Made by a program: the position numbers and the translations under genes
Assembly: GCA_023053575.1 (NCBI GenBank)
Contig: JAKZAP010000009.1
Coordinates: forward strand, 20,441,869 to 20,505,868
Reading direction: 5' to 3'
DNA length: 64,000 nt
From: Branchinecta lynchi
Lineage: Eukaryota; Arthropoda; Branchiopoda; Anostraca; Branchinectidae
In this document: positions 22,341-33,737 of the stretch, piece by piece
Layout: every line of letters begins with the position of its first letter
Numbering within the stretch: the first letter of the stretch is position 1
Notes under the pieces: model-generated
What the model was told of the DNA's origin: nothing
Database searches by the model: none
What the model saw: only the letters and a program-made list of their open reading frames with translations

Positions 22341-22668
22341 TGTCAGACGTTTCATAACAGATAACACGAGGATGCGCGGTTTCAACAGATAATGCGTAAC
22401 AGATAATACTTCGGATGTTATCTGTTGTGTTTGAAAACGTTATGCATGAAATGTTGTGCATAACACGCTTTGTTACGAAGAGGCAAAGCATCTACTGACT
22501 TTATTCCGTATCATCATGACGTCGGAACCTTTTTAGGTTCTTCCTGATGGTAACGCTTATTGTGCATAACATTTTGAAACAAAACAGAAAACATACAAAG
22601 TGTTATCTGTTACGCATTATATGTTGAAACCGCGCATCCTGGTGTTATCTGTTATGAAACTCCTGACA
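22341..22668. mobile_element. Long-TIR MITE (TGTCAG ends), copy 1
   Basis: Arms of about 65 bp run TGTCAGACGTTTCATAACAG and on through GGATGCGCGGTTTCAACA; the right arm is the near-exact reverse complement. A smaller copy lies at 23932-24150. Confidence 0.8.
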
Positions 22669-22672
22669 CTGC

Positions 22673-23687
22673 AGAGCAAAATAACACTAGGGAGTGGCGC
22701 CAACACTTGAAAAAAGTGACACAGACTCGAATAGCAGCGACACTATCATCACCAGCGATAGTGAACTTCCCTACTGGATCTCAATCCGTCGTGCACCAGC
22801 GACTGTCTCAAATAACTTGGTGGTCCGAACATAGCAAAATAAAAAAAATAAAATCTCACCTGTTTCATCGATGTGTACAGACCGCATCATTATTTCCGTT
22901 CCAGAGACCGCCGTAGTTAGTAAACTAGCTCCTCCCTCTTATTTTTTCATTCTAGAACTGTTGCGATCGTTACAGTTTACTTATGATGGTCGCGAGCAGA
23001 AGTGAAAATAACTACCGGTTCCTGCAGGAAACTCCATAAGAATAATGACGCATGTCCGCGTTGGTAATATTTTCGTTCCAGGGACCCTTCCATCACTCAC
23101 TCACCCTTCCTCTACCCATCATAAATTGTACTGAGTCACTGGAGCCAGAGGCATTACTGCCCAAATTTTTTTTTTTTTTTTGGGGGGGGGCGAGGTATTT
23201 ACCGACGGGTTAGTCATTTTTTACCGACTGTTTTCGCAGAAAAAAACAACAGTTTTACAAGAAGGAAACGACAGTTTTGACGAAAAACCGACTGATTTTC
23301 AGAAAAACCAACCATTTTTAAAAGAAAACTCCACATCTACTCCACAACCGATTGATTTTCAGAAAAACCGACCGTTTTCATGAAAAAACCAACTGTTTTT
23401 AACGAAAAAACCAACTCTCTTTACGAAAGCTTTTACGAAAAAATTAACTGTTTTTTTACGAAAAACCCTGTTGCTTCGCGCCGACTAGTTTATTTTTTAC
23501 CGACTGGTCGACAACATTGGGGAGGGGGCGCCTGGGGGCTATCTGAGCTGTACTAGAAATTTCGAAGGCCACAAGTTCGTTTCGCTTTAAATGCCGCAAG
23601 CGTAGTGGGCGGCGCCAGGAGTATAGCCCGCTTGCGAAGCATGGCAAGCATAGGGCTCGGCGCTACTCCCTATTGTTATTTTGCTCT
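22673..23687. mobile_element. AGAGCAAAATAACA-TIR element, copy 2, interrupted
   Basis: It starts AGAGCAAAATAACACTAGGG and ends CCTATTGTTATTTTGCTCT. The outer parts match 10881-11230; the middle (about 22930-23540) is extra and includes the poly-T/poly-G repeat at 23140-23450. Confidence 0.6.
23140..23450. repeat. ACCGACTG-rich dispersed repeat, copy 1
   Basis: A T run and a G run are followed by spaced ACCGACTGTTTTCGCAGAAA / ACTGATTTTCAGAAAAA words. The same order occurs at 52395-52600. Confidence 0.6.
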
Positions 23688-23931
23688 GTACAGAACGGTT
23701 GGACAGATATGGGCAGATTTGATCAGCGAGAAGACTTAGTTTTGTTTCCTTCGTTGTTGCAGGTTATGTTCTTTTCATATTTTTATTTGTATTTTGTATA
23801 TGATGTTATCTGAGGACTGCGAGGGGGGGGGGGGGTGAAGACGGTCCCGGAAATCTTACGATACATGTTAGTGCCGTATTGATGGAGGGATCGTGGTGGT
23901 ACTTGAAAGCGTAACTGTGATAGAACGACAC

Positions 23932-24150
23932 TGTCAGAAGTTCCATAGATAACAAAAGAATACGCGGTTTCAACAGATAAAACTTAGGATGTGAGCTTTT
24001 ATCTGACTTTCTATTAGTCATCATGATCGGTGGAGCAGATACTTTTTGGCTCTTCTTGGCAGTGCTTGTAGTGCATAATATTTAATGCAATCCAAACGAT
24101 ACCTATTGAAACTGCGCATCCTTGTGTTATCGGTTATGAAACTTGTGACA
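23932..24150. mobile_element. Long-TIR MITE (TGTCAG ends), copy 2, shortened
   Basis: It begins TGTCAGAAGTTCCATAGATA and ends GTTATGAAACTTGTGACA. It shares the GCGGTTTCAACAGATAA block with 22341-22668 but has a shorter centre. Confidence 0.65.
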
Positions 24151-24774
24151 GTGTAGATACCTGCTAAAAATCAAAACAAAAAATCCTAACCGGATCCGCG
24201 AATTGTGGGGAGCTGGAAGGGGATCTCGAAAATCTTGCGGTCATAAGTTCTAGAAGGATGGAATGGTCGGAACGCCATTCATTTTTCGTCGAATTTTCGC
24301 TGCCTTGTCTTGCCGCTCGTTTCCGTTATTTCTGCTTTTTCTTCTATAATGTTGCAAAACATTCCATCCAAGGTCAATTGTATTTTTTGGGCGATTGCCT
24401 GAGAGGATGGGCTACAAAGCTGGTACCCAGGTGGTTTTGACTTTTTCGAGGGCGTGCTCACTCCCGGAATAGGTGCTCATTGCCAAGGCAACGCCCACGG
24501 AGGCTGTGCAGTGATGCCCACCAAGTGATTACCCCTTTGAATAGTTTTTCCATTTGGCGTGAAGACACGTCGAGAAGTATGGTATGCTTGGGGTTGACTA
24601 CGCGTTGAAACTATGATTTGTGTATGCCACAAAGAGAATGGGTAAGGCCTTAAAGTACGTGTTGGTACATGACAGGCTGTCTGTGCAATTCCTTGAATCT
24701 AGAAAATTAAAATTGTATAACGAGAAATTTCTACAATTAATGCTTCGGTATATTAATTATGACTCTCCTCTGCG
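24151..24774. other. Intergenic, nothing recognised
   Basis: No coding region, repeat family or RNA gene could be identified. Confidence 0.4.
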
Positions 24775-25560
24775 TAGAAGGAAGGAAGGAAGGAATTTAT
24801 TTCTTCAACATTTCTACAACATATGAACATATTCTTAAACCCCGTCTCAATATGTGACAACAGGTCACACGTGCAAGACGGACATCAAATTATCATTGAT
24901 CATATTTTTTTATTGTTTTTTTTTTTAATACACTTAGTGAGACTTTAACTCACTCCAAATCAGCTTTCTTCACTCAAACACCCCTAGCCTACCCAATTCC
25001 CATTCCCCTCCCGAATCCTGCCCCAATCTTCATTAAACAACCAACTCAATTACCCAACAAATATTTTTGTAATCTGTTCTTAAACAATAAATGATTATGA
25101 TACTCCCTAATGCTTGCCGGTAGATTATTCCAAACATTCACACTACTATTTCTAATTATAAATGACGCTCTACTACTCTAACGCGACTCACTAAATAGCC
25201 TATCATTATTCCTCATATCATAATCATGGTAATCTGAATTCAGACTAAACTAAAACAATTACTAAAATACGACGGAGAAAATTTATTTAATTCACTGTAC
25301 ACAAAATTACCAATTTGCTGATCTCTTACATGTTTAACTTTCAACACATTGAAATCTCGATAACAATCTTCTGTATGGCGACAATTTTTTAACTCACCCA
25401 AAACACGGAGAGCTTTATTTGCAGACTTTCCACACGTTTAGAATTAGAATTAAAGTTACTGGCATACACATAACATCCATATATTGAATATGGATTGACA
25501 ATTGAAAAATAAATGTTAGAGTTCAGACAGCATTCATTATATATTTTTACCTCAGTATCG
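24775..25560 (-). pseudogene. Decayed CR1/L2-like LINE, 3' half
   Basis: On the minus strand, interrupted frames give the pattern of a LINE ORF2 C-terminus: N-P-Y-S-I-Y-G, then K-R-V, then H-V-R-D, then S-S-V-N-V-W-N-N-L-P and F-K-N-R-L. A 3' UTR follows, with AAATAAATTCC and a (TTCC)n tail near 24775-24795. Several stops and shifts break it. Confidence 0.55.
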
Positions 25561-26046
25561 AATATTTAATTTACTTCAAAAAACCTAATCTATTTGACCT
25601 TTTAGTATTGCAAAGTTTTCGGTTTTGGTAGGAGTTCGAGCGAACCATGTCTCATCACTCCTATAGCGAATCTCTAATTGACTTCAGAAAAAAAAGACTA
25701 GTGTTTTCGATGGGATCCCAAAGCTGAATATAGCCTATGTGGAGCTCCAGACAGCATTTCCACGACTCAATAATCTAAGATTTTGAATATTACCTCCTGC
25801 TTTAGCCTTACTCTTAGCAGGATCAATAGTAGAAAGTGGGGCCGGAACCGGGTGGACAGTTTATCTTCCTCTGCAGGAATCGCTCATGCAGGGCCTTCAG
25901 TAGATCTTTCCATTTTTTAGGACTAGCTGGAATACCTCGAGGATACGCATACGACGATGAGCTTGTTCATCCAGACAATCTAGTCTTGTAGATTTTCTGT
26001 CTTTGCCAGATCCCATAAACATGCAGTTGTTCCCTGGCTCACGTCA
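25561..26046. other. Intergenic, repeat fragment only
   Basis: This stretch contains one end of the GGGATCCC repeat family (TTTTCGATGGGATCCC near 25706). No gene is seen. Confidence 0.4.
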
Positions 26047-26344
26047 AGAGCGTGTTCCATCCTACTTACCGTAGTTACTACGCATGACGTCACGAATTCT
26101 GTTTTTTTTGCCGTCGAGGCTGGAACGATTTTTCTATTTTCCACCAGGATCTCACGCCAGGGTGAAGCCGACCTATCACGTTACAGAGATGCGTAGTTAC
26201 TACGCTCTCGAGCATGGTAAGCAAATAGTTACTATTAGTTACTGTTTCGAGAAGGTTGGAACGGTCAGCGTAGTAACTTTTAGTGAGGTTGGAACGGAAA
26301 TAGTAACTAATAGTTACTATTGGTACGAGGGTGGAACACGCTCT
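26047..26344. mobile_element. MITE with AAGAGCGTGTTCCA ends
   Basis: The left end AAGAGCGTGTTCCATCCT and right end AGGGTGGAACACGCTCTT are inverted repeats. The interior has repeated TAGTTACT/AGTAACTA palindromic words. Confidence 0.65.
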
Positions 26345-27955
26345 TAAGAGGCGGCATTGGGGATGCAGCTGCTTCCCCGTGGCTTTCCAAGGAGTGCCCA
26401 AAGCTACTCGTGAAAAATAATAGTTGCGTTTTTGATCCGAATTCTCCTCGCAACTCTCCTACTTCGCGTTTTTGGACTATTCAGATAAAGCGAATTCTCC
26501 TTTTCTTGCTGTTTTTGTCAGAATCGAGAACGGGGAAAGCCTCACGATTCTGCAGAACCGAGAAGTTACTCCGAGAATTCTCGATTCTTCTCTCTACGTT
26601 CTCCTCCCTGATTAGTCAACAGAGTGGGGATGTTCAATATGCATAAACACCGGGGTGAAGACGAGTTGTCAAATTAGTGTTTTGTCAAAAGCGAGAGTGG
26701 AGAAGCGACAGGAGCAAAAACGATAATTTGTACGAGAATCGAGAATTCAGAAGCAAGAACGGAGAATTCAGATAAGAACAACTAATGAAACCAGCAAGTG
26801 ATTTGACAGATTATGATTGTCGAGATGGGTTTCAGCCTAATTCAGTTTGAGGTCAGACTGTGGCAGAAGAGATTACAGGAGTGCTGCGTGAAGCCGCCAC
26901 CCTAAACTTCTATTTTTGGGAAATGACTTAGGGAAAAAGAGTAAAGGTTGAGATAAAATTCAGTGGAGTATCCTGAAAGGAAGCTTAGAACCTTCACCTT
27001 CTGCTGGTACCATAGTTTACTTGTAATTGTTCAAGGCTAAGCTGGAGAACAAGAAAGAATATAGGCACCCAAGTGATCATGAAGTCGCCCACTTTGCTAA
27101 AAATAGTATTTTGAAATGAAAAAAATAGTATTTTATGAAATTTGCATGATGTCCAAGTCTCAGTTGCAAGAAACCAAATCTTGATTTAGTTAGTATAGCG
27201 GTATGGAAATGTTTACGATGCTGTAGAGACACAACTTGGAAAAAATTACGTGAGTTTTTACTCAATTCATACGAGTCATTGAGATTAAAAAAATAAAAAC
27301 GAAGAAGGGACCCAACACAAAACTGAAGAGTTTCGTAGAAACCCCCGGTATGACAGACACTGGACTCTTAAGACCCCCTCAAACCCCGCCTTGTCTTCCC
27401 ACCCCCACACACCTGTCAGTTGTTTCAAATATTCCTTCCAGGAATTAAAACTCAACCGACTAGACACAGGGTTGCCACATCAGAAAAATTTAGAGAGTGA
27501 CTTTTGGCCGGAACAGAGAGTGATATTTGTTTTGATGAAAACACGTGAAATGGTAATTTTTGGTCCGAATTACTGATGCAGAAATGTATTTCAACGGAAT
27601 CTCAATCTGTTTGTCATCCTCTGAGCTTTATGAGTACGAAAAAATTACATTTTTTGTGTTCAGATATTTGTAACTGCTGAGTCATATAAATGATAGACTG
27701 TTCAGTTCCATCAGGCTAGGATGATTCATTACAAGAGAAGAGAGGTAGGCCAAAGCGTGTCGAAACAAAAAGTAGGCGTGAGATTATTTAATTTCCATGT
27801 GCTCCAGTTCACATAGTACGTATCACGCAATCAGCCCAGGTTACGGTAAGAATCAGCGATTCGGGTGCGTTTGATCAATGGAAAACGTGTATCTACCCCG
27901 CTGACACGCTTCAAATCTTTTGGACACTCTTGTAGTCTTGCCCATGGGATAGCAC
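26345..27955. other. Intergenic, nothing firm
   Basis: A loose inverted repeat of GAATTCTC-rich sequence spans about 26420-26790. Nothing else is recognised. Confidence 0.4.
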
Positions 27956-27958
27956 TTC

Positions 27959-28010
27959 GGGGGGGGGGGGGGCGGTTCGGAGGACTTGGGCATGGGGGGG
28001 GGGGAGGACT
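27959..28010. repeat. Two poly-G tracts
   Basis: G runs of about 13 and 11 bases lie within 50 bp and could form a G-quadruplex; exact lengths may be assembly-dependent. Confidence 0.7.
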
Positions 28011-28199
28011 TCAAACTATACGACTGGCTAAAATCACAGCACAGGCAGGCTCAAGGTATATTAGCGTTATAAGTTCTAAAACGTTACTAAAAATGGCATT
28101 GTAGTAATAAAATAATAAACAAATAAGTACAGGAATCAGACGATGCCGTTCATATCAAATTGAGCTGGAGAGAAGACAAGGCTCGGTACCCGCTTCTGA

Positions 28200-29700
28200 C
28201 ATTCAAGACAAAATGAAGTAAGCGACGCAGGCGAAATTTTTTAAACCCGAGAAAAATTCACTTACTCCTTTACAACTTCTATCTTTTAATTTAGCTTAGA
28301 CCGAAATCTCAAGCTTAAAACCGCACATAAATGATGCACACTTCCACTAAATAGAAACAGGTTAGGACTACGAAAGAGCCGCAGGCAAAATTTGTTAAAT
28401 CGGCCTTCCTTTGGCAATATTCGACTACTTCCTACACAAACTCTTGCTTTTAACGTGGCTCAGATCCCAAGCAGCAGCTTTTACAGTATGTACCCAAGAC
28501 AAATTTAAACACAGCGCCGCAGGCGATTTTTTTGTAATCCGACTTTTTTCTGGCATTTCTAGCCTATAAGGTGGCTAAAATCTTATACCTAAAATTTCAC
28601 CTAAATTATGGGTCATTCAACCAGATAGCTAGTAGGCTACTATGAAAGACGGCGCAGGTAAAGTTTTGCGAAACATTTTAAAGGCTGCCTACGATATCAC
28701 ATATCTGTCCGTGCCCAATAACTGGCAAACGGAGTGGGATTTTCCAGGAAGTTGGTACGTTAGACAACAAAAAAAATTAGTGCAATCATCGCCATTTAAA
28801 AAAAAAATAAACCTGTTTCTTTTTAAAATAAGGAGATTTTGCAGAAAACCAGATAGGATAATGTTGAAACGTAGCGCCGCATGTGAAATCTTCGAAAATC
28901 AGCCTCTTTTCAGCACCACAGAGTGAAAATCAAGATTTAGTAATGGCATTTATACTCGCTCTGGCAAGTTCGAAACATACGACTGTCATTCTAACAAGCT
29001 GATATTTCGTATATTCTAGTAAAAAGTCTCTGTACAACCATACGACCAGAAATAGGTCATTTGCTGTGGAAATTCACCTAACTGCCTCATATGGCAAGCT
29101 CAAAACTTACGACTGTCTCCAATATACGGCTAGAAAATCTCTTCGTAATATACGACAAGAAACGGGTCATTTTTAGGTAAACTCGCGGTTGATGTCATTC
29201 TGGCAAGTTCCATACGACCGTGATTCTGACAAACTGAGAACACAAAACTGTGAATCTGACAAGCTTAAACATACTACTAAAATCACCGTGGCACAATACG
29301 ACCAGAGACAGGTGATTTGAAGGCAAAGTTCACGATTAGCTAACTGCTTTGTCTGCCTTTATCTGGCAAGGTCAAAACTTACTACTGTCTCTAATTTACG
29401 ACTAGAAAATCCCTTCGTAAAGTACGACAAAAAACAGGTCTTTTCAGGCAAAATTCGTGGTTGGTGTCATTCTGACAAGCTCAAACGTACGACTTTAATT
29501 CTGGAAAACTCAGAACACACAACTTTGAATCTGAAAACTTGCGAATAGACATTTCTTCGTAGCCATACGACTAAATATGTGATTTGTGGGTGAAATTCAC
29601 GTTTGGTAACTGCCAGTATGTTAGTCTGAAAAGCTCAAAAACATACGACTGTCATACAGACAAGCTCAAAACATACGACTGAGAATAGATTCTCTGGAGC
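28200..29700. repeat. Degenerate tandem satellite array
   Basis: In 28205-28890 the word GCCGCAGGC/GACGCAGGC recurs about every 140-170 bp. In 28950-29690 words such as CATACGACTGTCATTC and CTGACAAGCTCAAA recur, with a longer repeat of about 280 bp (compare 29094 with 29373). No gene is seen. Confidence 0.7.
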
Positions 29701-29758
29701 ATGGAGAGGGGGGGGGGGTGAGTCACCCCTCCCCTTCGAACCGCCCCTGAGCACTTCT

Positions 29759-29947
29759 AAATATTCTTTGAGCCCAAGCTGACTTTGAAACATTTATTCA
29801 AAACAATGTTTGCAACGGATACGTCAGCTATGATTTTTCATCAGCGATATTTCGGCCCTTCTTGGAAAGAAGGCCCAAGAAGGGCCGAAATATCGCTGAT
29901 GAAAAATCATAGCTGACGTATCCGTTGCAAACATTGTTTTGAATAAA
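29759..29947. mobile_element. Foldback element with perfect 73-bp arms and 12-bp target duplication
   Basis: Bases 29793-29865 and 29875-29947 are exact reverse complements around a 9-nt loop. The flanks carry CTGAGCACTTCT at 29747-29758 and 29948-29959. The arms contain the CGAAATATCGCTG part of the hammerhead-like family and the tail ending ATTGTTTTGAATAAA, but no CUGANGA. A 35-bp leader (29759-29792) is shared with the copy at 41879-42025. Confidence 0.85.
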
Positions 29948-29974
29948 CTGAGCACTTCTCTTCTCTCCCACTGA

Positions 29975-30403
29975 AAGTAAAAACTAACTCTTTGTGTGGT
30001 AGAGACAGAGTGGAATGCCTTAAAATTACTTCTATTGAGTTGAATTCCGCATTTTATTTTTGTATTGCACTATTTTGCGACAAATGTGTATATTTCGCAA
30101 ATAGAGTGAATTTTATTTCCTACGTAGGACATGGTGACAAACAAAAAGTAGAGGGACAATTCACACTATATTTTTACCCCTATATCAAACATCTAATTTC
30201 GTACTTCGTCTTTGGTATTTCGTACTTATTAATGTTTATTTGTAAATTTGTAAATCTATTGTTTTAGTTTGAGTGTTACGATGATGTGCACTAGGATTAG
30301 AAAGTTTAAATGTACGTATTGTAAATGCTTTAACCTTTAACCTTTTTTCTTGTCTCGTCATTTTGGCGGAATAAAAGCGTTTCATTCATTCATTCATTCA
30401 TTC
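29975..30403 (+). mobile_element. LINE 3' end with (ATTC)n tail
   Basis: An AT-rich 3' UTR-like stretch ends GGCGGAATAAAAGCGTTTC and five TTCA units. Confidence 0.4.
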
Positions 30404-30874
30404 TAATCAACTTCAAGTAAACTTTTACTTTTAACAAACTTTCCGGTTTTGGCTGGATAACTACTTGTCCGGCGTAAAAATGGTTTTCACCGTCGTGTTC
30501 AACATGTCTTCTCACTCCATAATCGACTATCACAATTAGCTGTTTAAAAATATTTTGCTTTCTCCTATAAACCCCCTCCCCCACCCCTAAATGCTGGGCT
30601 ACAGAGGCCATCTACGAACTCGACCTTATTCTTGACCCACAGAATCCTCACACCAAGTTTCATCAAAATATCTCATTCCCTTCGAGAGTTATCGTGCCTA
30701 CGGACGTACAGACGGACAATTTTTGCGATGTCATAGGTATCCCTCCACGTACGTTTTGGGATCCCAAAAACTGGCATCCAGTCACACCACTAACTGCCAA
30801 ACTTCTTTCCCACCGATTTTACCAAATCGTTAGGGTCCGTTGGTGGTGATGATGAAAATGGGATGACTTTTTCA

Positions 30875-31030
30875 GATACGATGATCAGTTCCATTTCGGA
30901 GCTTGGTATCTGAATATCAGATAACTCCAAAAATACCTTTTGACCGTGGTATCAGATACCGCGATAACTGCAAAACCGACTTTGGACCGTGGATATGCAA
31001 AATATACCATGGTATCTGCAAAAACGCTAC
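30875..31030. mobile_element. GGTATC-family MITE, right-end fragment
   Basis: It ends ACCATGGTATCTGCAAAAAC, then GC and TAC, like the right end at 22151-22170, and contains GGTATCAGATACCGCG. The left end was not found. Confidence 0.5.
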
Positions 31031-31129
31031 TACTGCTTTTAAGTACTCATGCTTGCTTCGTGAAATTAATGTTTCTCTTGTTAGCGCTAGTTGCATGTCG
31101 TTTTGTGGTTTCTTAGTTTCACAGGGCCG

Positions 31130-31395
31130 CGTCACAAGACCCAAAAAATCCGTCGATTCGTCTACCGTCGATTCGCCCAACCTCAGTTTCATGAAGCGTC
31201 GATTCACCCACTTCTAAAATCCGTCGATTTGTCCACCCGTCGATTCTGCCACCCGTAATAAGACCCCCAAAAAAATCCGTCACAGCCCCCACTTTTTCCG
31301 ACATTTCGCCTACAAGACCCAAAAAATCCAACGATTCGCCCAAAAAAAACCGTCACAAAAACACTTTTTCCGAAAGTTCACCTACCCGTCACACG
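31130..31395. repeat. CCGTCGATTC-type minisatellite
   Basis: Repeated words are CCGTCGATT, AAAAAATCCGTC and CACTTTTTCCGA in irregular units of about 20-40 bp. Confidence 0.65.
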
Positions 31396-32007
31396 ACGGA
31401 CTGACAGGAGAGTAAATAAGAAGGTTACGATACCGCCCCATGTAAAACAAGACCAAAGGTTTCGATGGGATCCCAGCATTTTTAATGTTATCAGACTTCT
31501 TGATCCAGACAATCGAATCTTGTACATTTCCAAGTCTTCGCTAGAAGCCTTTAGCATTTTTGCTATTTATCCATAATCAACCGCTTGAATATATAGCCTA
31601 CAACAAAAATGTTACCATTTTGAAGTTTTTTGCTTCAGGGCAAACAACTAATCAAATGAAAAAACCAAGTTCAGATACGGATTCAACAATCACGTTTACT
31701 CCAATATCTCGTATCAAATCGACCTCAAAAAGGTATTTTAGAATTCTGTTGTTGTTTTTCTACCAAATTCCTCGTATTTTAATTCTTGCCTGAACCGATC
31801 GCAAACAACAACAGCACCATCTGAGTTGCGAGATGTAAATGGACATGTAATAAATAATGAAAAGGATATTGCTGATCGTTTGAATTCGCATTTTACTTGC
31901 ATTGGTAAGTCTGTAGCAGATAAGCTGCAACACGATCAGAACAATATGAAATGCGAGTAGTATATGGCATAATGTCCCATGGAGTCGCATTGGTACGGAG
32001 TCGCCTC

Positions 32008-32195
32008 TGACGTCATAGCCTATTTACGTCATGACTGTGACGTCTTGAAATGACTGTTTGTGACGTCAGAGACAAGTCTGAACCAGTTTAAACTCCGTGG
32101 GATTATGCCAACATGTATGACGTAGTGACCAGTCTGAAGTTTGGATGGGTACTGGGGGTTTGGTTGGAGTCACCCTGCCTGTCTGAGTGACGTAA
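32008..32195. promoter_or_regulatory. Cluster of CRE (TGACGTCA) sites
   Basis: Perfect TGACGTCA palindromes lie at 32008-32015 and 32061-32068, TGACGTCT at about 32037, and half sites TGACGTA near 32118 and 32187. CREB/ATF-type bZIP factors bind this word. The cluster lies just upstream of a plausible 5' UTR exon ending at the donor AAAAAG|gtaaga near 32503. Confidence 0.5.
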
Positions 32196-32697
32196 TACCG
32201 GGGGGGGGGGGGGGGGGGGTCGGAGAAGTACTTGACTGTTGAGTCAAGGACCTTTGAGGTTATTAACCTAGAGTTTCCTGAACGAAAGAAAGGTACTGTC
32301 TGAACTTGTTTGAATTGTGGGATTTCCGTGACCTCGTTTCGTGAACTAGGAAATAGGTAAACGTTTGAACTGTGTTGACTGGTTGTGGGTACTTAAGGTG
32401 GGCTAGTGTTGAGCAAAGAGTCAGTTCACGAAGCAAATAAGTTGTGAGCATCAAAAGGATACCAGCTGGTTCAGTGGTGATTCCGAAGGAACAAGAAAAA
32501 GGTAAGACTTTTTATATCGTCTCTAGGTTACCTTATTCTGCCATTTCAGTCCGTGATAAATTTGGACATTGCTTTATCTATTGTTCTGTAATTAGATGAC
32601 TTCGTAACTGTCTCATGAATATGCAGATATTAGCTACTTTACAAAATGATCGCTTAAATCAGGATTGGTGATTTTTTTCTTACATACTTTTATTTCA

Positions 32698-33459
32698 GAT
32701 GTTCTGGGTCTGCCCCTTTTGCTGTTTTGTGCTGGGTGGAAGCAGTTGCGAGCGATGTGACAACATGATGGCGCAGAATTCACACCCGACTGTAAGCGTT
32801 GTTAACCGTGTCCTATCCATAAGGAGTGGAATCTGAATTCGAAGAACTGTCGCTACTGCAAAGTCAAAGTTTGTAAACTACACTTGCAGGGCTTTATTTG
32901 CTCTACTTGTCACTATGACTTCTGTCAGCAGTGGCAAGGAACATTCCCTGGCCTTGTCGTCCGCAACTATATGGCAGAAGCTGGAATTCACCTTCGCGAG
33001 TGGGCCAGAAAAGGTTTTACAGTTCTATATGAAGATGTGGATGCGTCACGATTCAATTGTTTCAAACAGAAGAGGATATGGTTCCTGCGACACGGATGTG
33101 ACATGCAAAATGATTTAAACAGGAAACCCACGGACTTTGTCATTGATGTAGCAAGTGTCAAGGAAAATTCTGCTGAATATGTGCTTAAAAACTTTGTGTA
33201 CAAAAATTTCCTTGAAACAAAGGAATTCAACAATATGAATGCCCATAGCAACATAGACTTTACTAGACGTTTAATTCGAAGCGAACAATCGATTTATTGT
33301 AAAATCTGTGATCCAGATTTTATTTTGTTTGACCAGTTATGGTCTGAAAGTGATCATGATCATGAAAGTGACTTGAAATCGATGACAGTGATGAGGAGCA
33401 GTGAAAATTGTAGATTTCTTTTGTTTAGTATAGACAGTTATTGTGCACGAAACGAGTAA
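32698..33459 (+). CDS. Hypothetical cysteine-rich protein, possibly spliced, frame broken
   Basis: After the acceptor-like ttttatttcag an ATG at 32700 opens a 45-codon frame with two C-x2-C pairs and a stop near 32837. A second frame, open from about 32809 to the stop at 33459, has C-P-I-H, C-R-Y-C, V-C-K-L-H, C-S-T-C and D-F-C, a zinc-binding look, and then ~150 residues I do not recognise, ending in His/Asp-rich sequence. The two frames overlap, so a frameshift or another exon structure is needed. AATAAA at 33572 gives a possible poly(A) signal. It is convergent with the capsid gene, so it may be the outermost gene of the Polinton or an unrelated gene. Confidence 0.4.
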
Positions 33460-33737
33460 AAAATCTTATGCTTGATTTCTTTTGTTCTTTTATTTGAATC
33501 AGAAGTTGTTTCAGTGTGCGTGTGTGTGTTTTTTTTGTTTTTTCTTTTCTTTACTGTAGACAGTTGTTGTAAATAAAATTTGTATTCTTAATCACTATAA
33601 CAAAAATCTATTCTACAACAGTTAGGACCTACGTTGTTGCTCTTCACTGTCTGTAGATAATCCACCGGCAAACAGAAAAATGTATACCGCTTTATGTATG
33701 GGTCAGCTTCACAATACAGCAATAATCTGGTCCGTAT

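Larger units (their letters stand above)
30570..31465. mobile_element. GGGATCCC-ended repeat family fragments
   Basis: The block 30570-30775, ending GTTTTGGGATCCCAAAAA, is the inverse of 14640-14930, and a second end with TTTCGATGGGATCCC lies at about 31450-31465. In between sit a GGTATC-family MITE end (30875-31030) and a minisatellite. Confidence 0.45.

Noticed and set aside
27959..28010. Poly-G tracts as a functional G-quadruplex
   Set aside because: Several similar G runs occur in the window (23190, 23823, 29710, 32200, 52430); they may be simple-sequence tracts with uncertain length, so no function is claimed.
31119..31343. Open frames in the CCGTCGATTC minisatellite
   Set aside because: Low-complexity repeat translation with no domain.
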